Shown here: positions 5,907 to 13,276 of the stretch, piece after piece
Numbering within the stretch: the stretch's first letter is position 1
How the letters are laid out: the number at the start of each line of letters is the position of its first letter
Assembly: GCF_000721935.1 (NCBI RefSeq)
Contig: NZ_KL585404.1
Location: 30,775 to 44,074, forward strand
DNA length: 13,300 nt
Reading direction: 5' to 3'
Origin: Streptomyces sp. NRRL WC-3549
GTDB lineage: Bacteria > Actinomycetota > Actinomycetes > Streptomycetales > Streptomycetaceae
Notes under the pieces: model-generated
What the model saw: the letters and a program-made list of their open reading frames with translations, nothing else
Told to the model about the DNA's origin: nothing
The model's database searches: none
Program-made: the position numbers and the translations under genes

Positions 5907-7230
5907 AGGGCCACGCCGGGCGGTCTCGCTCATGGCCGCGCTGAGCGTTGCACAGATCTCTCTTGTGCTGTTGGCCGCTCGTGCGGTTGCTGACCCTTCG
6001 CCGACGCCAGAGCCGAGCGGCAGCAACAACGCTTGCGACCTCATCCGCGGCCCCGCCAAGGACTACTGCGAAGGCGACGCCGGCAGCACACGCACCACCC
6101 CCCCGACCACCGACGACGCCCTCGACCCCCTCTCCTCCCTCGCCCGCGGCTGCGCCGACGCCGCGTCGTGGACGATCGGGAAGCTCAGCGAGGCCGTCGA
6201 GGGGACCGCCAACGTCGATTTCACGAACCTCACCTTCCTCAAGCAGTACTCCGTCGTCTTCGCCGTCCTCACCCTCGTCCTGTGGCTGTTCGCCGTGGCC
6301 AAGCGGGCGATGCGCGGAGTCCCCTTCGCCACCGCGATGTCCGAGGCCGTCGGCTTCCTCTGGCTGACCGTCCTCGCCTCCGCCTTCACCCCGCTCATCC
6401 TCTACGTGGTCGTCTCCGCCACCGACGGCGTCACCTCGGTCATCTCCACCGCCACCGGCTCCCAGAACGACGTCTTCTTCGGCTCCTTCGCCGAGGCCCT
6501 CAAGAAGGGCACCGACATCGGCGGCGGTCCGATCATGCTGATCGTCGTCTCGCTCGTGTCGGTGCTCGCCGCCGGCATCCTGTGGCTGGAGCTCGTCATC
6601 CGGGCCGCCCTGCTCTACGTGGGCGCCCTGCTCGGCGTCATCGTGTACGCGGGGCTGGTCGACAAGAACATGTGGGGCCACGTCCGCCGCTGGGCGGGCA
6701 TCATGGTCGCCGTGATCATGGTCAAGCCGGTCATCGTCATCGTGCTCGGGCTGGCCGGTGCGCTCACCGAGGGCGACGGGCCGAACTCGATGTCCGCCGT
6801 CGTCTCCGGGCTCGCCATCATCCTGCTGGCCATCTTCGCCTCGGCCATGATCTACCGCTTCGTGCCCGGTTTCGGCGACGAGATCCAGGGTGCCCGTACC
6901 AACCGCAAGCAGGCCACGGACGGCTCCCAGGCCGCCGCGATGATCAGCTCGCCCGCCGCACTCGTCTCCCAGGGCATCAAGACCCACAGCGGCCGTAGCG
7001 GTGGCGGTGCCGGCGGCAGCGGCGGAGGCGGACGCCCGGCCAACCCGGTCAGCGGCGGCGTCGCGGCACACAGCTCCCGCGGTTCCGGCGCGGGCGGCGG
7101 CGGAGGCTCCGCCGCGCCTTCGCCCCGCAGCGGGTCCGGGCCGACCTCCGGCACCCCCCACAGCAGCCGCTCCCCGCGGGGCGGTTCCGGCAGCACAGGC
7201 AGCACGAGCACAGGAGGTGGCGGGCGTTGA
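5896..7230 (+). CDS. polytopic membrane protein, VirB6/TrbL-like
   Basis: A 444-aa protein. It has a Sec signal peptide (RR near the N-terminus, hydrophobic 11-30, likely cleavage after A-V-A at 32) and an extracytoplasmic segment with Cys47, Cys58 and Cys86. It then has five or six TM helices (about 117-135, 150-172, 212-232, 233-254, 267-290, 298-320). A long Gly/Ser-rich disordered tail (about 366-444) ends it. Large polytopic proteins between VirB8-like and VirB4-like genes are the VirB6/TrbL channel subunits, which line the inner-membrane path for substrate. ATG 5896 lies 7 nt after GGAGGG and inside the end of the previous gene. The repetitive tail also encodes the AGGAGGTGG ribosome binding site of the next gene. 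Confidence 0.85.
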   Translation: MPAKGPRRAVSLMAALSVAQISLVLLAARAVADPSPTPEPSGSNNACDLIRGPAKDYCEGDAGSTRTTPPTTDDALDPLSSLARGCADAASWTIGKLSEAVEGTANVDFTNLTFLKQYSVVFAVLTLVLWLFAVAKRAMRGVPFATAMSEAVGFLWLTVLASAFTPLILYVVVSATDGVTSVISTATGSQNDVFFGSFAEALKKGTDIGGGPIMLIVVSLVSVLAAGILWLELVIRAALLYVGALLGVIVYAGLVDKNMWGHVRRWAGIMVAVIMVKPVIVIVLGLAGALTEGDGPNSMSAVVSGLAIILLAIFASAMIYRFVPGFGDEIQGARTNRKQATDGSQAAAMISSPAALVSQGIKTHSGRSGGGAGGSGGGGRPANPVSGGVAAHSSRGSGAGGGGGSAAPSPRSGSGPTSGTPHSSRSPRGGSGSTGSTSTGGGGR

Positions 7231-8774
7231 CGACCCAGTCCCACATCGCACCCCGCCGTACGTATCTCATCGGCCGCGCCCGGCCGAACGCGATCGTCGG
7301 CAAGAACCGCGAGACGGGCGAGATCGCGCTGATCATCGTCGGGGCGTTCCTCGGCATGATGAGCGGGCTCCTCGTCCCGGTCCTCTCCCTGCGCATCGTG
7401 TCCCTCGTGGGCTTCCCCATGCTCGCCCTGGCCGTCGTCTACCTGCCCTACAAGGGCCGGACGTTCTACAAGTGGTTCGAGATCAACCGCAGCTTCAAGC
7501 GCACCCTCCGCCGGGGCACGGCCTACCGTTCGGCCGCCATGGAGGCGGGGGTGAACGCCGACGGCCGTGAGGTCGAGATCGGGCCGCCCCCGGGCATCGG
7601 CCGGATCAGCTGGCTCGCCGCCCCGTTCGGGCCGGACGAGATCGCCGTCCTGCTGCACGCCGACCGGCGTACGGTGACCGCCGCCATCGAGATCGAGGGC
7701 CCCGGCGTCGGCCTGCGGGACAGCGAGGACCAGGAGGCCCTGGTCGACCGGTTCGGCACCCTCCTCAAGCACGTCGCCAACGGAGACGGCTTCGTGACGC
7801 GCCTCCAGATGCTGGCGCGCACCCTTCCCGCCGACCCCGACGCCCACGCCAAGGACGTCGCCCAGCGCGGCGACCAGGCCGCTCCCGGCTGGCTGCGGGA
7901 CAGCTACGACCAGCTCCAGTCGATGGTCTCCACCTCCAGCGAGCAGCACCGCGCCTACCTCGTCGCCTGTATGCACTACAGCCGTGAGCTGGCCGCCGAG
8001 GCCAATGCCATGGCCCGCGCCGCCCGCCCCCAGGGCGGCCGCAAGCTCGACCGCGACGCCGGGCTCGCCGTCGTCATGGCCCGCGAGCTGACCGACATCT
8101 GCGCGCGTCTCGCCGAGGCGGACATCCGGGTGCGTCAGCCGCTCGGGCAGAGCCGGCTGGCCTCCCTCGTGCACTCGATGTACGACCCCGACCACCCCAT
8201 CGACCACATCCAGGCGATGACCAAGCGCAACGCCTGGCCCGCCGAACTCGACGCGGTCGAGCCGACGTTCCTCCAGGCCAAGACCCGCGAGTCCACGACC
8301 CGCGCCCCGTGGTGCCACGCCACGGCGTGGGTGAAGGAATGGCCGATGACCCCCGTCGGCGTGAACTTCCTGGCCCCGCTGCTCGTTCACACACCGGACG
8401 TGATCCGTACGGTGGCGGTGTGCATGGACCTCGAACCCACCGAGGTCGCCATCGAGCGGATGCTGACCGAGAAGACGAACGACGAGGCCGAGGCGAGCCG
8501 TCAGGCCAAGATGAACCGCACGGTCGACCCCCGTGACATCGCCGCCCACGGCCGGCTCGACCAGCGGGGCGAAGACCTCGCGAGCGGAGCGGCCGGGGTC
8601 AACCTGGTGGGGTACATCACCGTCTCGTCCCGCTCCCCGGAGGCACTCGCCCGCGACAAGCGGACGATCCGTGCCTCCGCCGGCAAGTCGTACCTCAAGC
8701 TCGAATGGTGCGACCGCGAGCACCACCGCGCCTTCGTCAACACCCTGCCGTTCGCCACCGGCATCCGCCGCTGA
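7227..8774 (+). CDS. SCO6880-family T4SS protein (PrgI/VirB3-like TMs plus VirB4-N-like domain)
   Basis: A 515-aa protein starting at TTG 7227, which overlaps the previous stop (TTGA) and has AGGAGGTGG 6 nt upstream. The N-terminus RRTYLIGRARPNAIVGKN leads into two TM helices (about 33-55 and 58-76), then KGRTFYKWFEINRSFKRTLR and a roughly 420-residue soluble region. I recall this as the conserved actinobacterial family named after SCO6880. No Walker motif is present. Two N-terminal TMs followed by a large ATPase-adjacent domain, directly before a stand-alone VirB4 ATPase domain, suggest a fused VirB3 + VirB4 N-terminal half. Codon use is extremely GC3-biased and sequence appears strongly constrained. 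Family recognition is good; the VirB3/B4 reading is inference. Confidence 0.87.
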   Translation: MTTQSHIAPRRTYLIGRARPNAIVGKNRETGEIALIIVGAFLGMMSGLLVPVLSLRIVSLVGFPMLALAVVYLPYKGRTFYKWFEINRSFKRTLRRGTAYRSAAMEAGVNADGREVEIGPPPGIGRISWLAAPFGPDEIAVLLHADRRTVTAAIEIEGPGVGLRDSEDQEALVDRFGTLLKHVANGDGFVTRLQMLARTLPADPDAHAKDVAQRGDQAAPGWLRDSYDQLQSMVSTSSEQHRAYLVACMHYSRELAAEANAMARAARPQGGRKLDRDAGLAVVMARELTDICARLAEADIRVRQPLGQSRLASLVHSMYDPDHPIDHIQAMTKRNAWPAELDAVEPTFLQAKTRESTTRAPWCHATAWVKEWPMTPVGVNFLAPLLVHTPDVIRTVAVCMDLEPTEVAIERMLTEKTNDEAEASRQAKMNRTVDPRDIAAHGRLDQRGEDLASGAAGVNLVGYITVSSRSPEALARDKRTIRASAGKSYLKLEWCDREHHRAFVNTLPFATGIRR

Positions 8775-8879
8775 CCCCTCGCCGGGGCACGCCGGCCGGC
8801 AGCGACCGGACCGCCCGCGCAAGACCGCACTGACAGCACAGACCGCACAGACCGAACCGAGAGGGAAGGCCGTCACGCC
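8775..8879. other. 105-nt gap between SCO6880-family and VirB4-like genes
   Basis: Contains a tandem 9-bp duplication, GCACAGACC at 8836-8844 and 8845-8853, just before the ribosome binding site AGGGAAGG (8862-8869). This is the longest gap inside the downstream half of the block. No gene or strong hairpin was seen. Confidence 0.45.
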
Positions 8880-10298
8880 ATGCGAGACCCACTGTCCGCG
8901 TTGTCGGACGCCTTCACGGCCTTCCTCTTCGGGAAGGTGGAGACGACCCGGCTGCCGGTCCGTACATCGACGGGCCAGGCCCAGGCCGTCTACCTGCCGA
9001 CCGCCGCACCCGGCCTCGGCGACTCCGGTGTGATCATCGGACGTGAGGTGTACTCCGGCAAGGGCTACATCTACGACCCGTTCCAGCTGTACGGCCAGCA
9101 GCTCCCCGCACCGCACTGGCTGGTCCTCGGCGAGTCCGGCAACGGCAAGTCGGCACTCGAGAAGACGTACGTGCTCCGTCAGCTCCGCTTCCGTGACCGC
9201 CAGGTCGTCGTCCTCGACGCCCAGGGTGAGGACGGCGTCGGCGAGTGGAACCTCATCGCCCAGGAGCTGGGCATCACCCCCATCCGCCTCGACCCGACCG
9301 CCGCCCTGAACGACGGCATCCGGCTGAACCCGCTCGACCCGACGATCACCACCACCGGCCAGCTCGCCCTGCTCCGCACGATCATCGAGGTGGCCATGGG
9401 CCACGGCCTCGACGAACGTTCCGGGTTCGCCCTCAAGGTCGCCCACGCCTACGTCAACGGGACGATCACCGACCGCCAGCCGGTCCTGATGGACATCGTC
9501 GAGCAGCTCCGCCACCCGGAACCCGAGTCCGCGGAGGCGATGAACGTCGACCTGGACGACGTACGGGCCTGGGGCCTGGACGTCGCCCTCGTCCTGGACC
9601 GCCTCGTCGACGGTGACCTGCGCGGCATGTTCGACGGCCCCACGACCATCGGCATCGACCTCGACGCACCGCTGATCGTCTTCGACCTCTCGCACATCGA
9701 CCGCAACTCCATCGCGATGCCCATCCTCATGGCGATCGTCGGCGTATGGCTGGAGCACACCTGGATCAGGCCCGACCGGAAGAAGCGCATCTTCCTGGTG
9801 GAGGAGGCCTGGCACATCATCAACTCCCCCTTCGTCGCGCAGCTCTTCCAGCGCCTGCTGAAGTTCGGCCGGCGGCTCGGTCTGTCCTTCGTCGCCGTCG
9901 TCCACCACCTCAGCGACGTCGTCGACGGGGCGGCGGCCAAGGAGGCGGCGGCTATCCTGAAGATGGCCTCCACCCGCACCATCTACGCCCAGAAGGCCGA
10001 CGAGGCCAGAGCCACCGGCAAGGTCATCGGTCTGCCTCGGTGGGCGGTCGAGATCATCCCGACCCTGACCCCCGGCATCGCCGTCTGGGACGTCAACGGC
10101 AACGTCCAGGTCGTCAAACACCTGATCACGGAAGCGGAACGCCCCCTCGTCTTCACCGACCGCGCCATGACCGAGGGTTCCGTCCCGGACCTGCTCCCCG
10201 ACGACGTACGGGCCGCCGAGCTGGAGGCGGAGGAGCGTGCGGCCAGGATCGAGCGTCAGCAGCGGCTGGCCGAGTCCTCCGAGTCGACGGTGGCCTGA
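8880..10298 (+). CDS. VirB4-family T4SS ATPase (C-terminal ATPase domain type)
   Basis: A 472-aa cytosolic ATPase powering T4SS assembly or transport. Motifs: Walker A GESGNGKS at 84-91; LDAQGEDGVGEWN after it; an LIVFDLS strand at 265-271; Walker B plus catalytic acidic residues in RIFLVEEAWHII at 303-314, the VirB4 DEAW-type box; then FGRRLGLSFVAVVHHLSD, the arginine-rich RecA-like element typical of VirB4/TraC. At 472 aa it is shorter than full VirB4 proteins (about 600-800 aa) because the N-terminal CagE/TrbE/VirB-type domain is largely absent; the preceding SCO6880-family gene may supply it. ATG 8880 has AGGGAAGG 10 nt upstream. The C-terminus is an acidic/Arg helix. Strong call. Confidence 0.93.
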   Translation: MRDPLSALSDAFTAFLFGKVETTRLPVRTSTGQAQAVYLPTAAPGLGDSGVIIGREVYSGKGYIYDPFQLYGQQLPAPHWLVLGESGNGKSALEKTYVLRQLRFRDRQVVVLDAQGEDGVGEWNLIAQELGITPIRLDPTAALNDGIRLNPLDPTITTTGQLALLRTIIEVAMGHGLDERSGFALKVAHAYVNGTITDRQPVLMDIVEQLRHPEPESAEAMNVDLDDVRAWGLDVALVLDRLVDGDLRGMFDGPTTIGIDLDAPLIVFDLSHIDRNSIAMPILMAIVGVWLEHTWIRPDRKKRIFLVEEAWHIINSPFVAQLFQRLLKFGRRLGLSFVAVVHHLSDVVDGAAAKEAAAILKMASTRTIYAQKADEARATGKVIGLPRWAVEIIPTLTPGIAVWDVNGNVQVVKHLITEAERPLVFTDRAMTEGSVPDLLPDDVRAAELEAEERAARIERQQRLAESSESTVA

Positions 10299-10300
10299 CC

Positions 10301-11935
10301 GTGGCACGCCCGGCACCCTCCCGTACGGAGCACGGCGGCCAGGCCGGGGGCATCCCGGACGGCCTGCTGATAGGTCTGCTGAGCTTCCTCTTCGGCATCA
10401 CGGTCCTGGCCTGGACGGCCACGGGCCTCGCCGGACTGTTCGCCCACGGCGGCTGGCCGAGCGGCGTCACGTTCACCCGGACACCGCTCGCCCTGCGCGC
10501 CCTGGCCTCCGCACCGCACGACCTGGCCGCCGCCTGGCCCGACACCCCGAAGGGCGAACTCTCCGGGTACGGGCTCTTCTGGGGTCTGTTCATCGGCGAG
10601 CTCATGGTGCTGATCGTCCTGACGATCTTCGTCATGGGCGTGGTGACCCGCGGGCGCCTCGTCCGCAGACACCGGGCAGCAGAAGCCGCCCAGGCGGCGA
10701 AGGCCCCGGAGACCGCCGAGACGACAGGGCCAGGCCGGACAGCGGAGATGCCGGCCGAGCCGGCGCCCGGGCAGCGTCCCTCCGCATACCGCCCTGCGGC
10801 CCCGCGCGGCCCGGAACACCCACCGGAGCCGGCCCCCGCATCCCCACCACCGTCCCACGCACCACCGGCCTCCCAGGTGCCACCGGCGGCCTCCGCGGAG
10901 ACGATCACGCACGCACCCGCACCCACGCCGACGACCCCGCCCGCGGCCCACGCCGAGACCGCCCCGCTCCTCGTCAACCCGGCCGCCGTCCCCGGCCCCC
11001 GGGGCCCGGTCCTCCTCTACGGCACCGCCGCCACCCGGCGCCCCACCGCCCTCCAGGCCGTCCAGGACGCCGAGGGCCCCGCCCTCGTCGTGACGTCCGA
11101 CCCCACGCTCTGGGCCGAGACGAAAGACGCCCGCGCCAAGCTCGGACCCGTCCTCGTCTACGATCCCGGCCACCTCTGCGACACCCCGGGCCGACTGCAC
11201 TGGTCGCCCACCGCCGGCTGCGAGGACCCCGCCGTCGCGACCGAACGGGCCGCGGCCCTCCTCGCCCCGGTCCGCCCCCGCGCCCGGGTCGACGCAGCCG
11301 TCGCCGACACCGCCCAGACCCTCCTTCAGTGCTGGCTGCACGCCGCCGCCGTGGACGGCCGTCCCTTCCGCCAGGTCCACCGCTGGGCCTCCAAAGGCAG
11401 CGCCCACGAACCGGTCCGCCTGCTGCGTACGCACCCCAAGGCGGCGTCCGGACTCGCCGGGCTCCTGGAATCCGCACTCACCGCCTACCCCGAACGCCGC
11501 GACGCGGCACAGGACCTGACGGGACGTGCCTTCGCCGCGCTCTCCTCGGTCCATGTCCGCGATGCCTGCACGCCGAACCGAAACGACGCGCTCGTACTGG
11601 AATCTTTTGCCGCCGAAGGGGGAACGCTTTATGTGGTGGGTGAATCCATCGAGGATCCCCGCCACCGCCCCGGCGCGATGCCCCTCCTCACCGCGCTCGC
11701 CTCACACGTGGTCGAGCACGGCCGCCGCATGGCCGCACGGTCAACCGACGGTCGGCTCGACCCACCAATGGCCCTGGTCCTCGACGACGTCGCGGCCGTG
11801 GCTCCCCTTCCGCAGCTCCCGGAGCTGCTGAGAACCGGCCGGGATCAGGGGATGCCCGCCCTGGTACTGCTCCGCTCCCAGGAACAGGCCCGTTCCCGCT
11901 GGCAGTCCCCCCTCCACGCCCCGGAACACCACTGA
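10301..11935 (+). CDS. VirD4/TraG-like coupling-protein homologue lacking Walker A
   Basis: A 544-aa protein from GTG 10301, 2 nt after the VirB4-like stop. Two TM helices (about 22-48 and 94-116) flank an outside loop, as in VirD4 N-termini. A Pro/Ala-rich linker (125-225) follows, then a RecA-like domain (about 230-540). Landmarks: ALVVTSDPTLW and GPVLVYDPG, matching the strand and N-P region after Walker A in TraG/VirD4; and ALVLDDVAAVAPLPQLPELL at 491-510, matching their LDE-x-x-x-x-x-PLP-x-L Walker B region. Where GxxGxGKT should be, the sequence is LLYGTAATRRPTALQA (238-253), with no GK[ST]. Walker B has Asp-Asp in place of Asp-Glu. It ends soon after the RTGRDQGMPALVLLRS strand with no extended C-terminal domain. 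Probably a coupling-type subunit that recruits substrate or structurally supports VirB4, rather than an active ATPase. Confidence 0.82.
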   Translation: MARPAPSRTEHGGQAGGIPDGLLIGLLSFLFGITVLAWTATGLAGLFAHGGWPSGVTFTRTPLALRALASAPHDLAAAWPDTPKGELSGYGLFWGLFIGELMVLIVLTIFVMGVVTRGRLVRRHRAAEAAQAAKAPETAETTGPGRTAEMPAEPAPGQRPSAYRPAAPRGPEHPPEPAPASPPPSHAPPASQVPPAASAETITHAPAPTPTTPPAAHAETAPLLVNPAAVPGPRGPVLLYGTAATRRPTALQAVQDAEGPALVVTSDPTLWAETKDARAKLGPVLVYDPGHLCDTPGRLHWSPTAGCEDPAVATERAAALLAPVRPRARVDAAVADTAQTLLQCWLHAAAVDGRPFRQVHRWASKGSAHEPVRLLRTHPKAASGLAGLLESALTAYPERRDAAQDLTGRAFAALSSVHVRDACTPNRNDALVLESFAAEGGTLYVVGESIEDPRHRPGAMPLLTALASHVVEHGRRMAARSTDGRLDPPMALVLDDVAAVAPLPQLPELLRTGRDQGMPALVLLRSQEQARSRWQSPLHAPEHH

Positions 11936-11940
11936 CCCCA

Positions 11941-11960
11941 GGCCACTGGAAGTCCAGGCC
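11941..11960. terminator. candidate hairpin between convergent genes
   Basis: GGCC(AC)TGG pairs with CCAGGCC through an AAGT-containing loop, a 7-bp stem with a 2-nt bulge. It lies in the 55-bp gap between the VirD4-like stop and the GNAT stop. Modest stability and no T-run. Confidence 0.35.
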
Positions 11961-11990
11961 ACCGGTGCCCGCGACGGACCGTATCCGGGC

Positions 11991-12554
11991 TCAGGCCGCC
12001 CCCGGCTCCCTGCGGATCTCGAACTCCAGCTCACAAGCGGTCGGATCGCCTTCCATCGGTATCGACGCACCGCTCGGTACGAAGCCGATCCGCCGGTAGG
12101 AGGCCGCGGCCCTCGCGTTGTCCTCGTGGACGTAGAGCCGTACCCGTTCCACCGGCGGGCCGGTCAGCGACCACGACCAGTCGATCGCCTCACGGAACAG
12201 GGCGTCCACCACTCCCCGCCCCCGGTGCTCGGGCCGGACGAACACCCCCACCAGGTGCGTCTGATCGACCTCGGCCACCGCCCCGAAGCGCACCCCGTCC
12301 GCCGGCCGCTCGACCAGCACCGACACGGTCCCCGCCCACTGCCCGTCCAGTCCCTTGGCGACGAACTGCCGTACGCGCAGCCCGGCGGCCCCGTCCTCGG
12401 TCCGCTCCCGCCAGTACGCGTCCGGCCTGGCCACCGCGTCCTCGTACGTCTCCAGGAAGGCGATCGAAGCGACCGGGTCCCTCAGTGCGGCCAGCCGGAT
12501 GTCCCTGACCCGCTCCCACTCGTCGGCGCGTACCGCCCGTACCACGTAGTCCAT
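11991..12554 (-). CDS. GNAT family N-acetyltransferase
   Basis: A 187-aa protein transferring acetyl from acetyl-CoA to an unknown amine. Standard GNAT order: N-terminal MDYVVRAVRADEWERVRDIR; beta-4/motif A LVGVFVRPEHRGRGVVDALF at 101-120, with the R-G-R-G-V acetyl-CoA pyrophosphate loop; motif B with VRLYVHEDNARAAASYRRIG at 138-157, the usual L-x-V-x-x-x-N-x-x-A-x-x-x-Y-x-x-x-GF. ATG 12554 is chosen because the conserved first strand begins there; frame upstream is open but has no homology. No good ribosome binding site precedes it. It is convergent with the T4SS block and probably unrelated to it. Confidence 0.92.
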   Translation of the reverse strand: MDYVVRAVRADEWERVRDIRLAALRDPVASIAFLETYEDAVARPDAYWRERTEDGAAGLRVRQFVAKGLDGQWAGTVSVLVERPADGVRFGAVAEVDQTHLVGVFVRPEHRGRGVVDALFREAIDWSWSLTGPPVERVRLYVHEDNARAAASYRRIGFVPSGASIPMEGDPTACELEFEIRREPGAA

Positions 12555-12630
12555 GCGCCGATGGTGCCCGGCGCCCCGGCACCGAAGCAACCGGAAAACG
12601 GGCAGGTGAGAGGCGCACGGCCCACCGCGC

Positions 12631-12858
12631 CGCATCCGGTACGACGGCGCCGCCACCTCCCCTCGCCGCGTCCTCGCCTCCGGCACCCGTACCCGGATGC
12701 TCATCGTGACGACGTGCGACCCGGACGCGTACGCGCACCAGGGTCCACGGGCCGGGCGGGCCGATGGCTTCCTGGTGAAGCACGCGATGCCTGGAGAACT
12801 TCTGGCAGGTGTCAGGGCCGTGGCGGGTGGGAATGCCTGCCGGGCACGGGACGGCTGA
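12631..12858 (+). pseudogene. response-regulator receiver-domain remnant (NarL/LuxR type)
   Basis: In one frame the sequence reads RRVLASGTRTRMLIVTTCDP, then AGRADGFLVKHAMPGELLAG and VRAVAGGNA, ending TGA 12856-12858. This matches the second half of NarL-family receivers: the RIL strand, L-T-T-F-D, the D-E-Y region, A-G-A-x-G-F-L-L-K-D with the conserved Lys, and the P-E-E-L-x-x-A-V-R-x-V-A-x-G helix. The phosphoacceptor half and the LuxR HTH are absent, K-D has become K-H, and no ribosome binding site precedes ATG 12697. It is a decayed fragment of a two-component regulator. Confidence 0.7.
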
Positions 12859-12900
12859 ACTCCATGCCCCGCCGACCAGCGCGAGCAACGCTCCAAGCCC

Positions 12901-13276
12901 TTAGGAATCGGCGGCTTCCGCCAGAACGTGTGCGAGTTCGCCGGGGCGGGTGGCCATCGGCCAGTGACCCGAGTCGAGGTCCACGTACTCAAGGTGGTGA
13001 GCGCGGGCGAGTTCAGGGCTCTCACCGGCGGCGATCCACTGCTCGGCCTGGGCGGGAGTGAACTCGGGGCAGACGACCACGACGGGGACGTCGAAGCGGC
13101 GCTCATCGGTCAGGCGCACAACTCCCCTGGCGACCGCCTCGGGGACAGGAACAGCGACGGACGCGACACGGTCCCGGGTCACTCCGTCCAGGTCGGCGGT
13201 GTCCTCGGCCTCGAAGGCGCCCCAGCCCGGGAAGGGCATGGCACCGCCTTCCATGGGGAAGTGGTCGGCGTAGGGC
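12901..13276 (-). CDS. alpha/beta hydrolase, C-terminal part (5' end lost at contig edge)
   Basis: 124 visible codons on the minus strand, ending at TAA (12901-12903). The family pattern is of small alpha/beta hydrolases: RRFDVPVVVVCPEFTPAQAE (strand and helix near the acid residue), then YVDLDSGHWPMATRPGELAH, where His of GHWPM is the catalytic histidine. The G-x-S-x-G nucleophile elbow and the first half of the fold lie beyond the window. Frame continues upstream of ATG 13254 with PYADHFP, so that ATG is internal. Beyond 13276 the sequence is adapter. Substrate is unknown. Confidence 0.82.

Noticed and set aside
9746..10300. N-terminal extension of the VirD4-like frame upstream of 10301
   Set aside because: It is Arg/Gly/Pro low-complexity and lies inside the VirB4-like gene. 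The TM-containing protein begins properly at GTG 10301.
6852..10316. 1154-aa minus-strand open frame opposite the T4SS-like genes
   Set aside because: Its product is Gly/Asp/Val/Arg-rich with no domain, and it is exactly antisense to well-recognised plus-strand proteins. It is a GC-bias shadow.
12554..13106. N-terminal extension of the GNAT frame
   Set aside because: Residues upstream of MDYVVRAV are Arg/Pro/Ser-rich and antisense to the receiver remnant. GNAT homology starts at 12554.
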